Shown here piece after piece: positions 1 to 5,294 of a stretch of DNA of 5,855 bases. The translations under genes were made by a program, and so were the position numbers. A model generated the notes under the pieces. It ran no database searches, was not told where the DNA came from, and was given only the letters and a program-made list of their open reading frames with translations. Source of the stretch: Thermoplasmata archaeon (lineage in GTDB: Archaea > Thermoplasmatota > Thermoplasmata > Thermoplasmatales > Thermoplasmataceae). The stretch spans positions 1 through 5,855 of the forward strand of contig JAJYPW010000061.1 in the NCBI GenBank assembly GCA_021795055.1, written 5' to 3'. Each line of letters starts with the position of its first letter. Within the stretch, counting starts at the first letter, position 1.

Positions 1-14
1 CTATCGGGGAACGC

Positions 15-22
15 TATAAATA
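15..22 (+). promoter_or_regulatory. TATA box for the DUF357 gene
   Basis: The sequence TATAAATA sits 30 bases before the ATG at 52. Archaeal transcription normally starts about 22-27 bases downstream of the box, which would put the transcript start near 43-47 and leave a leader of only a few bases. The GGAGG at 35-39 would then lie upstream of the transcript start, so the message may be nearly leaderless. The match to the archaeal consensus is seen directly; the start point is inferred. Confidence 0.5.
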
Positions 23-51
23 GGTTGTGACGCTGGAGGCATTGTTGCTAT

Positions 52-342
52 ATGCCAGAAGATCTGGAAAGTACTTGCAGAAGATATTTGAACTTGTCCA
101 ATACTGCGCTGGAGAAGCTCCAGGTTCCTGCACCGAAGGACTCCTATATGGAGGTTCTTGCAAATGATTTCCTCACAATGATCAAAGGGTATCTGCAGGA
201 TGCGACACACTTCTACGAAAGGAAAGAACTGGTGAAGTGCATTTCAGCCATCAACTATGCATATGGCTGGATTGATTCCGGCGCAAGAATTGGGTTGTTT
301 GACGTCAAGGGTGATCATGTGAATTTCACACTCTTTAGATGA
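52..342 (+). CDS. DUF357 family protein
   Basis: This 96-residue protein resembles the archaeal DUF357 family, small helical proteins of unknown function. The recognisable part is the C-terminal half, with the motif INYAYGWIDSGARIGLF at residues 67-83, preceded by a helical region (about 35-65) rich in charged residues. The length is normal for the family. There is no signal peptide or membrane segment, so it should be cytosolic. The ATG at 52 is the only reasonable start: an in-frame stop lies at 28-30 and no other start codon falls between. A GGAGG at 35-39 is 12 bases upstream, a rather wide spacing. It is separated from the ribosomal operon by 123 bases containing a T-run and a promoter-like box, so it is probably a separate transcription unit. 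The family assignment is from recognition of the motif; no function can be given. Confidence 0.85.
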   Translation: MPEDLESTCRRYLNLSNTALEKLQVPAPKDSYMEVLANDFLTMIKGYLQDATHFYERKELVKCISAINYAYGWIDSGARIGLFDVKGDHVNFTLFR

Positions 343-387
343 TGGATTCCTAACAAGAAGCATCGGGTTACGCAAGGGCTAATTCTT

Positions 388-399
388 AGGGCTTTTTTC
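388..399 (+). terminator. T-run terminator after the DUF357 gene
   Basis: A GGGCTTTTTTC stretch with six consecutive T residues (393-398) lies 50 bases after the DUF357 stop codon. Archaeal RNA polymerase commonly terminates at oligo-T without a strong hairpin. Only a 4-bp stem (CTAA/TTAG) precedes it, so the T-run is the main evidence. Confidence 0.35.
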
Positions 400-410
400 A
401 ATAGAATAAG

Positions 411-418
411 CTTTTAAG
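411..418 (+). promoter_or_regulatory. TATA-like box for the rps13 operon
   Basis: CTTTTAAG lies about 50 bases before the rps13 ATG and is preceded by the purine-rich AGAATAAG, a plausible BRE. A start about 26 bases downstream of the centre falls near 438-444, giving a leader of roughly 22-28 bases that would include the AAGGT at 452-456. No other strong TATA box is seen in the 343-465 gap; CATAATT around 424-430 is a weaker alternative. Confidence 0.45.
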
Positions 419-441
419 GAGTTCATAATTCCGATAAACCG

Positions 442-458
442 TTACCATTTCAAGGTAA
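442..458 (+). promoter_or_regulatory. small hairpin over the rps13 ribosome binding site
   Basis: TTACC (442-446) and GGTAA (454-458) can pair in a 5-bp stem with a 7-base loop. The right arm contains the GGT that is the best Shine-Dalgarno candidate for rps13 (GGT 454-456, 9 bases before the ATG). If transcription starts near 440, the stem would form at the very 5' end of the message and cover the binding site. Such a short stem may be chance. Confidence 0.25.
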
Positions 459-465
459 GATAACT

Positions 466-1158
466 ATGGCAAAAAAAGAAGAGATTCCCAAGGGGGCAGA
501 AGCTGAAAAAGTTGTGAAAGAGAATCCCGAAGCAGAGGTAAAACCCCAGAAAGTATCCAAAGAGCCAAAGAAGACCAAGGTTAAGAAGGAAGAAGGTCAG
601 GATGCCCAGGCAAAGAGCCCAAAGGGAAAAGGGGAGAAAAAGGGCGAAAAAGAGGCTAAGCCTGCAAAGGTAAAGCCAAAGGCGGATGAAAATCTACTCT
701 ATATCGTGAGAATCGCCAACAGGGACCTGGATGGAGAAAAACCGGTCAAACTTGCACTTTCAGAACTCAAGGGAGTCGGCATGCGACTCGCTGAAATTAT
801 CCCGAAGAAAATAGGAATTTCCCCTACCGTGAAAATAGGGAGCCTCGGGGAAGCAGATATTGAGAAACTTAAAAGCTACATAGAATCGAAGGAATACGCT
901 GGCATCCCTGCATGGCTGCTTAACCACAGAAACGAGACCGTTTCAGGCAAGAATTTTAACCTAGTGTCCAATGATCTTGACGTACAGCTTCAGGATGACA
1001 TCAATTATATGAGGAAGACCCGTTCCTACAAGGGTATAAGACATGAGACCGGTCATAAGGTGAGAGGACAGAGAACCAGGTCAAACGGCAGGAAAGGTCT
1101 TGCGGTCGGAGTCATAAAGAAGAAAGAGGGGCTGGCGCAGCCGGAAAAGAAGGAGTGA
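466..1158 (+). CDS. rps13: 30S ribosomal protein S13 with long N-terminal tail
   Basis: Archaeal S13 (uS13) sits in the head of the small subunit and contacts the large subunit and P-site tRNA. In this 230-residue protein the conserved core starts near residue 74 (DENLLYIVRIA), followed by the helix-hairpin-helix-like LKGVGMRLAEII (101-112), the middle helices (to about 185) and the C-terminal signature KGIRHETGHKVRGQRTR (189-205) with SNGRKG. Residues 1-73 form a low-complexity tail rich in Lys, Glu, Pro and Ala that is not part of the usual fold, and a short KKKEGLAQPEKKE tail closes the protein. Archaeal S13 is usually around 150 residues, so the tail accounts for the excess length. No internal Met between residue 1 and the core offers a shorter ATG start, so the tail appears genuinely encoded. 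It is the first gene of the operon, and its stop lies 4 bases before rps4. Confidence 0.96.
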   Translation: MAKKEEIPKGAEAEKVVKENPEAEVKPQKVSKEPKKTKVKKEEGQDAQAKSPKGKGEKKGEKEAKPAKVKPKADENLLYIVRIANRDLDGEKPVKLALSELKGVGMRLAEIIPKKIGISPTVKIGSLGEADIEKLKSYIESKEYAGIPAWLLNHRNETVSGKNFNLVSNDLDVQLQDDINYMRKTRSYKGIRHETGHKVRGQRTRSNGRKGLAVGVIKKKEGLAQPEKKE

Positions 1159-1162
1159 TTTC

Positions 1163-1786
1163 ATGGGCGATCCAAAATTTAGGAGAAAAACGTACTCAGC
1201 ACCCAGGCATCCATGGGATAAGACCAGGATAGATGCGGAAAACGAACTGGTAACAAAATACGGCTTAAAGAACAAGCGGGAACTATGGAAGTCCCAGGCA
1301 ACGCTTGCCTCCTTCAGAACACAGGCAAGAAATCTTCAGGCAAAGATGAGGGTAAGTGATCCAAATGCAAGGGATGTTTTCCAGAAGTTGATAAACAGAC
1401 TCAACAGGTACAAAATCCTTGGCAACGAGGCGACCCTTGATGATGTCCTTTCCCTGCCCATAGAAAGTGTCCTGGACAGGAGACTCCAGACAATAGTTCA
1501 CAAGAAGAGTTTGGCCAGAACTGTAAAACAGGCGAGGCAACTCATCACTCATGGACACATTACCCTCAACGGGAGGAGGGTCAACATTCCCGGAGTTCTC
1601 GTCGAGGGTTCAAACGAGGAATCAGTTCAGTATTTCGGCAGATCGCCCATTGCTGATCCGGATCACCCGTTGCGCATGTCCTTTGAAGAGAATCAAGGCA
1701 GGGAAGAGGGTCCTGTAGCGGGAGGAAATGCAGTTCCTGCGCCCACTGAAGACACAGGATCCGAGATCAAGAAGGAGGGACAATAA
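1163..1786 (+). CDS. rps4: 30S ribosomal protein S4
   Basis: Archaeal S4 (uS4) is a primary 16S rRNA binder that nucleates small-subunit body assembly. The 207-residue protein starts with the archaeal-type [19 protein letters not shown], continues with a helical domain (about 25-100), and holds the S4 RNA-binding domain at about 104-150 ([20 protein letters not shown], then [20 protein letters not shown]). After the conserved [14 protein letters not shown] (158-171) comes a tail of roughly 33 residues, acidic and Ala/Pro-rich (175-207), that is longer than usual. The ATG at 1163 has GGAGTGAT (1152-1159) just upstream, overlapping the rps13 stop. The stop TAA shares one base with the rps11 ATG (TAATG). 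The order S13-S4-S11 is archaeal. In bacteria S4 represses its own operon; whether that holds here is unknown. Confidence 0.96.
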   Translation: MGDPKFRRKTYSAPRHPWDKTRIDAENELVTKYGLKNKRELWKSQATLASFRTQARNLQAKMRVSDPNARDVFQKLINRLNRYKILGNEATLDDVLSLPIESVLDRRLQTIVHKKSLARTVKQARQLITHGHITLNGRRVNIPGVLVEGSNEESVQYFGRSPIADPDHPLRMSFEENQGREEGPVAGGNAVPAPTEDTGSEIKKEGQ

Positions 1787-2169
1787 TGACCAGAGTAGGG
1801 GTTGCCCATATTTTTGCCTCGCAGAACAATACCATAATATTAGTCACGGATTCAACCGGCGCTGAAACCCTGGCCAAGGCCTCCGGCGGCATGGTCGTAA
1901 AGAATGACAGGGATGAGTCAAGCCCATATGCGGCAATGAAGGCAGCTGATCTCGTGAGTGAATCGCTCAAGGAAAAGGAGATCACCGATCTGATCATCAG
2001 GGTTAGGGCACCAGGCGGAAACAAATCAAGAATCCCGGGACCCGGAGCGCAGTCCGCAATCAGGGCGCTTTCCAGGGCAGGGTTTAAGATTCTCAGGATA
2101 GAGGAAGTCACTCCGAACCCCCATGATGGAACAAAGAAGAAAGGCGGAAAGAGGGGAAGGAGAGTCTGA
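1786..2169 (+). CDS. rps11: 30S ribosomal protein S11
   Basis: Archaeal S11 (uS11) lies on the platform of the small subunit near the E site and helps shape the mRNA exit path. The 127-residue protein is of normal length. It begins [18 protein letters not shown] (5-22), carries the signature [18 protein letters not shown] (72-89) and [20 protein letters not shown] (90-109), and ends in PNPHDG and a basic [11 protein letters not shown] tail. The ATG at 1786 has a strong AAGGAGGG (1772-1779) with good spacing and overlaps the rps4 stop by one base; the gene ends in TGATG, again overlapping rpoD by one base. Both junctions imply translational coupling. No anomaly is seen. Confidence 0.97.
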   Translation: MTRVGVAHIFASQNNTIILVTDSTGAETLAKASGGMVVKNDRDESSPYAAMKAADLVSESLKEKEITDLIIRVRAPGGNKSRIPGPGAQSAIRALSRAGFKILRIEEVTPNPHDGTKKKGGKRGRRV

Positions 2170-2990
2170 TGGAACTCAAGATACTTGAGCTTAGGGATAA
2201 TTTCGCACGGTTCAGCATATCTGATATTACACCATCTATAGCTAATTCGATAAGGAGAACCCTCATATCCGACATTCCAAAACTCGCTGTCGAAAAGGTG
2301 ATCATTCACCATGGGCAGATCAGGGACATGCAGAACCACCAATATGACTCTTCACTACCACTTTTTGATGAGGTCGTGGCACAGAGAATCGCCATGGTAC
2401 CCATAAGAACCGATCTGAAGATGAATTTCAGAGAGGAGTGCTCATGCAACGGACAGGGTTGCGCATTGTGCACTGCAACCTATTCAATCAATAAGCTTGG
2501 GCCATGCGTAGTTTATTCTTCTGATATCCAGGCAGTAAGTAATCCTGATGCTGCCGTGGCCGATCCCAACATACCCATAGTCAAGCTTGGCCCAAAACAG
2601 GCTTTGCTCGTGAGTGCCGAGGCCATCATGGGAAGAGGTTCCACGCACAGCAAATGGCAGGCCACCAGTGGGGTCTCGCATAAGTATCACCGTGAGTTTA
2701 TTATTAGCAAAAAACAGTTCGGAGAATGGGACAAGTATAAAAAGTCCTATCCCAAGTCAGTTCTTAAGGAAAACGACAAAGAAATCACCTTCACTGATGA
2801 TTTTGGCGTTAAGGGTATTTCCCAGTTGTTCGAAGCGCCTGGCGTAGGGATAAGGGATGACAGCACCAACTTTGTGTTCAAGTTTGAAACGGATGGCTCG
2901 CTTAAGGCAATGGATGTCCTCGAATACGCCTTGAAAAGGTTGCCCCAGCGGCTCAATATAATGCTTGACAGCCTTGTTGCCCCAGATTAG
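2169..2990 (+). CDS. rpoD: DNA-directed RNA polymerase subunit D
   Basis: Subunit D is the archaeal counterpart of Rpb3 and bacterial alpha; with subunit L it forms the platform on which RNA polymerase assembles. The 273-residue protein has the alpha-type motif [19 protein letters not shown] (26-44), an [18 protein letters not shown] segment (66-83), and an Rpb3-like zinc loop with Cys91, Cys93, Cys98 and Cys101. The conserved [12 protein letters not shown] (154-165) leads into domain 3 (about 166-232), then the final dimerisation part with [10 protein letters not shown] (234-243) and [10 protein letters not shown] (249-258). Domain 3, which carries an Fe-S cluster in many archaea, has no cysteine here; the only other Cys is 113. 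The ATG at 2169 overlaps the rps11 stop (TGATG) and has AAGGAG (2157-2162) 6 bases upstream. The next gene is NAD kinase rather than rpl18e. Confidence 0.96.
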   Translation: MELKILELRDNFARFSISDITPSIANSIRRTLISDIPKLAVEKVIIHHGQIRDMQNHQYDSSLPLFDEVVAQRIAMVPIRTDLKMNFREECSCNGQGCALCTATYSINKLGPCVVYSSDIQAVSNPDAAVADPNIPIVKLGPKQALLVSAEAIMGRGSTHSKWQATSGVSHKYHREFIISKKQFGEWDKYKKSYPKSVLKENDKEITFTDDFGVKGISQLFEAPGVGIRDDSTNFVFKFETDGSLKAMDVLEYALKRLPQRLNIMLDSLVAPD

Positions 2991-2996
2991 TGCGGG

Positions 2997-3824
2997 GTGA
3001 TAATCCTGGATGTAGCCTTTGTCATAAGGCGAGATTGCCCAAGATGCGCTTCAATCGTCAGGAGGATACTGGATATAGTTCCTGCTGACTGGAACCTCAT
3101 TTTCGAAGACGAAGTCGCCCGGTTTATTGGAAGGAAGGGAGTGCCTCTTGACAGCGTGAAGGCTGACATAATTATGACAATAGGGGGCGACGGCACGGTG
3201 CTGCGAACTCTCCAGAGAGCACATGGCCCTGTTCTGGGCATCAATATGGGCGGGCTTGGCTTTCTGTCGGAAGTGGAACTGGGCAAGGTTGAAAACACCA
3301 TATACAAACTTGAAAGGAAGGAGTACAGAATCGAGAAGAGCATAAAACTGAAGGTGACCCTCAACGGAGTGAGGCAGATGGACTGCACCAACGAGGTACT
3401 GATACATTCTGACCGGATCGCAAAAATCAGGAGATTCGGGATTTACACCAGCGACAACTTCATAGATCTGGTTGCTGCAGACGGGGTGATAGTTGCCACT
3501 CCGGTTGGTTCGACTTCCTATTCATTCAGTGCCGGCGGGCCGATCATATACCCAACCCTGGATGCTGCCGTCATTACCTATCTCGCCCCGTTCATATCCG
3601 GATCAAGGTCAATCGTGATCCCACCAGACCAGGAGATCAACGTCAGGATTTTGGGAAAGGACCAGGATTGCATCCTGGTGCTTGATGGCCAGGAGAATGT
3701 TAAAGTCTCACAGGCCGACGACATAAGGATATCGCTCTCCGAAAACAAGGCAGAATTTGTAAACGTAGGCAGGACGTTCTTTGAGAGGATGAGGGACAAG
3801 CTGATCAAGAATGTGGTCGATTAG
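2997..3824 (+). CDS. nadK: NAD kinase (ATP/polyphosphate-dependent)
   Basis: NAD kinase phosphorylates NAD+ on the adenosine 2'-hydroxyl to make NADP+, the sole de novo route to this cofactor; it is cytosolic and usually oligomeric. The 275-residue length is typical. Seen in the sequence are the GGDGT motif at 63-67 with the likely catalytic Asp65, GINMGGLGFL (81-90), the NE pair at 132-133 (CTNEVLIH), the glycine-rich DGVIVATPVGSTSYSFSAGG (162-181), and DGQ (230-232). An N-terminal CPRC (14-17) could bind metal or form a disulfide. The start is GTG at 2997, because an in-frame stop lies directly upstream (2988-2990, the rpoD stop) and the next candidate would lose the first beta strand. The GTG itself sits in an SD-like GGGGTGAT, so no separate binding site is clear and translation probably depends on ribosomes finishing rpoD. 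ATP versus polyphosphate preference cannot be read from the sequence. Confidence 0.93.
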   Translation: MIILDVAFVIRRDCPRCASIVRRILDIVPADWNLIFEDEVARFIGRKGVPLDSVKADIIMTIGGDGTVLRTLQRAHGPVLGINMGGLGFLSEVELGKVENTIYKLERKEYRIEKSIKLKVTLNGVRQMDCTNEVLIHSDRIAKIRRFGIYTSDNFIDLVAADGVIVATPVGSTSYSFSAGGPIIYPTLDAAVITYLAPFISGSRSIVIPPDQEINVRILGKDQDCILVLDGQENVKVSQADDIRISLSENKAEFVNVGRTFFERMRDKLIKNVVD

Positions 3825-4173
3825 GAAGAAGGTACTGCAGATGGTGATGGAGGCGTCGAAAGACACCCATCCCAACGAGTTTGGTGCGTTCCTGAAGGCA
3901 GAGAATGAGATAGTCTATGAAATCGCAGTGCTTCCCGGGACGATCTTCGGAGATCGCCACACTATTTTCCAGATGTGGAACAAGCCAATTGACTTTTCAA
4001 TTGTCGGCAGCATACATTCCCATCCGTCAGGCGTCTGCTTACCGTCCGAAGCGGACAGGCAGATGTTCTCCAATACTGGTGCGCTTCACATCATTGTAGG
4101 ATATCCGTATGGGATCACAAACTTCAACGCTTTCAACAGGAAAAGTGAAAGGATCGAGATAAACCTCCTTTAA
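3811..4173 (+). CDS. JAMM/MPN domain metalloprotease-like protein (Mov34/PAD-1 family)
   Basis: This 120-residue protein is a stand-alone JAMM (MPN+) domain, the zinc-dependent isopeptidase fold of Rpn11 and CSN5. The full motif is present: Glu23 (HPNEFGAFL), His69 and His71 (HSHPSGVCLPSEAD), Ser79 and Asp82, with the exact H-x-H-x7-S-x2-D spacing, so it should bind zinc and be active. Known archaeal relatives include a Haloferax enzyme that cleaves the ubiquitin-like SAMP proteins and the structurally solved Archaeoglobus JAMM, which has a similar length. A SAMP-removing role is inference; cleavage of other peptide bonds, for example in sulfur transfer, is possible. The ATG at 3811 overlaps nadK by 14 bases. 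An ATG at 3841 has a better placed AAGGT (3829-3833), but starting there would remove the first ten residues, which resemble the start of the family fold, so 3811 is preferred. Confidence 0.88.
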   Translation: MWSIRKKVLQMVMEASKDTHPNEFGAFLKAENEIVYEIAVLPGTIFGDRHTIFQMWNKPIDFSIVGSIHSHPSGVCLPSEADRQMFSNTGALHIIVGYPYGITNFNAFNRKSERIEINLL

Positions 4174-4209
4174 TGATTTTATGAAATTAATTTTCGAAGA
4201 AATAAGCTA

Positions 4210-4215
4210 TTTTTT
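4210..4215 (+). terminator. T-run terminator of the rps13-JAMM operon
   Basis: Six T residues within GCTATTTTTTGTG lie 37 bases after the JAMM stop, in the 68-base AT-rich gap (4174-4241) between the convergent genes. Such oligo-T tracts serve as archaeal terminators. The gap also contains the perfect palindrome AAATTAATTT (4184-4193). No comparable T-run is seen for the opposite strand, so termination of the citrate synthase transcript is unexplained. Confidence 0.4.
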
Positions 4216-4241
4216 GTGTTTATCTGGACATTGCATTAAAC

Positions 4242-5294
4242 CTAGTGCAGCGTTAGATCCGTCTTTCCCACGTAATGGGCTAGCGGCCTGATCAGCTTGT
4301 TGTTGGATATCTGCTCAGAATAATGGGCAACCCATCCGAAGGACCTAGCGGCGGCAAAAATAGGCAGGTAGAATTTCTCCTCTATCCCAAGAAGATACAT
4401 GTAAAGCGCCCCATAGAAGTCAACATTTGCTGCCAGTGCTTTCCTGCTCCAGATGTATTCTTCCATGTACACCGCGTTCTGCACCGCAGGATTGTCCCGG
4501 AAATTTTCCAGCAGAATTTTCTTGATGTACTGTGCCCTCGGATCCTTGTCCTTGTACACCCTGTGCCCAAACCCCATAATCTTTTCCTTCTTCTCCAGGG
4601 CGCTGTCCACGTATTTCTTCACTTCGTCCCGGTTCTTGATATCAAGAAGAAACTTTAGAACTGCAGAGTTGGCACCTCCATGCAATGGCCCCTTAAGGGT
4701 GGCAAGTGCAGTCGTGAATGCGCAGACAGGATCGGCCATCGTGGACGCAGTCACCCGCAGGGCAAAGGTGGAGGCATTGAATTCGTGTTCCATGTACATA
4801 ATCAATATCTTTTCGAGCAGCCTTGATTTATTCCTGTCTTCTTTCCCGGTGAGAAGATAATAGAATCGATCCGGATACGCCTCCGGGAGTTTGCTGCCAG
4901 CAGGCGAACGGTTTGCGGCACTGTGAATTATCTCTGGAAATTTCGCTGCAATAGAGAGCAGGGCATCAGTGTTCATCCCTTCCGATTTAAGGGAAGACAC
5001 CACTGTCCTCAAAACGTCAATTACCGGCCTGCCTCTCAGGACTTCCGCAATCTTCCTGGACTCCTCTGATACCTGCGCATTTTCCCGCAGAAAGCGCGAG
5101 AAACCCCTGGATTTCTCTGCATCAGGCATGCTGCCATAGACAACAAGATAAGCGATGTTCTCAAAACTCGTCTTTTCAGCAAGATCTATTACCCTGTACC
5201 CCCTGTAAACCAGGTTTCCGGTTTTGTCCGTCGTAGCAATTTCCGTGGTATCTACGTAAACGCCCTCAAGTCCCTTAGGTGCGAGATCAACCAT
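4242..5294 (-). CDS. prpC: citrate synthase family protein, probably 2-methylcitrate synthase
   Basis: The enzyme condenses an acyl-CoA with oxaloacetate: acetyl-CoA gives citrate, propionyl-CoA gives 2-methylcitrate. Numbering from the ATG at 5294 (350 residues), the catalytic triad is visible as His205 (PLHGGAN), His244 in GFGHRVYKDKDPR (241-253) and Asp292 (NVDFYGA, 290-296). His170 in MEHEFNASTF and Arg317 in AARSFGWVAH are further family residues, and the end LIRPLAHYVG (334-343) is typical. The N-terminal GLEGVYVDTTEIATTD lacks the extended N-terminus of bacterial type II enzymes, so this is the short archaeal/Gram-positive type and is somewhat shorter than common 370-385-residue forms. 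The preferred start is ATG at 5294, which has GGAGG 6 bases upstream; a GTG at 5297 would be only 3 bases away. The gene overlaps the prpB stop (TGATG), which argues for the methylcitrate role, but sequence alone cannot exclude ordinary or dual citrate synthase activity. Confidence 0.9.
   Translation of the reverse strand: MVDLAPKGLEGVYVDTTEIATTDKTGNLVYRGYRVIDLAEKTSFENIAYLVVYGSMPDAEKSRGFSRFLRENAQVSEESRKIAEVLRGRPVIDVLRTVVSSLKSEGMNTDALLSIAAKFPEIIHSAANRSPAGSKLPEAYPDRFYYLLTGKEDRNKSRLLEKILIMYMEHEFNASTFALRVTASTMADPVCAFTTALATLKGPLHGGANSAVLKFLLDIKNRDEVKKYVDSALEKKEKIMGFGHRVYKDKDPRAQYIKKILLENFRDNPAVQNAVYMEEYIWSRKALAANVDFYGALYMYLLGIEEKFYLPIFAAARSFGWVAHYSEQISNNKLIRPLAHYVGKTDLTLH

Noticed and set aside
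1..210. 69-residue - strand open frame opposite the DUF357 gene
   Set aside because: The + strand protein has the DUF357 motif and its own TATA box; the antisense frame has no recognisable content.
1767..2342. 191-residue open frame on the - strand opposite rps11 and the start of rpoD
   Set aside because: It lies entirely opposite well-supported conserved genes, has no recognisable domain and no plausible binding site; it is a shadow of the coding strand.
2987..3407. Two overlapping - strand open frames (134 and 118 residues) opposite nadK
   Set aside because: nadK carries all its family motifs on the + strand, and the antisense products look like random hydrophobic or low-complexity translation.
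3841..3843. ATG at 3841 as the start of the JAMM gene
   Set aside because: It has a better placed AAGGT, but the shorter product would lose the first helix of the JAMM fold; overlaps of the size given by 3811 are normal in this operon.
4184..4193. AAATTAATTT palindrome as an operator
   Set aside because: It lies between two convergent gene ends in AT-rich DNA, where no promoter is expected, and such a short palindrome easily arises by chance.
4323..4860. Two + strand open frames (111 and 135 residues) opposite the citrate synthase gene
   Set aside because: They oppose the catalytic motifs of a clear enzyme gene and show no family resemblance.
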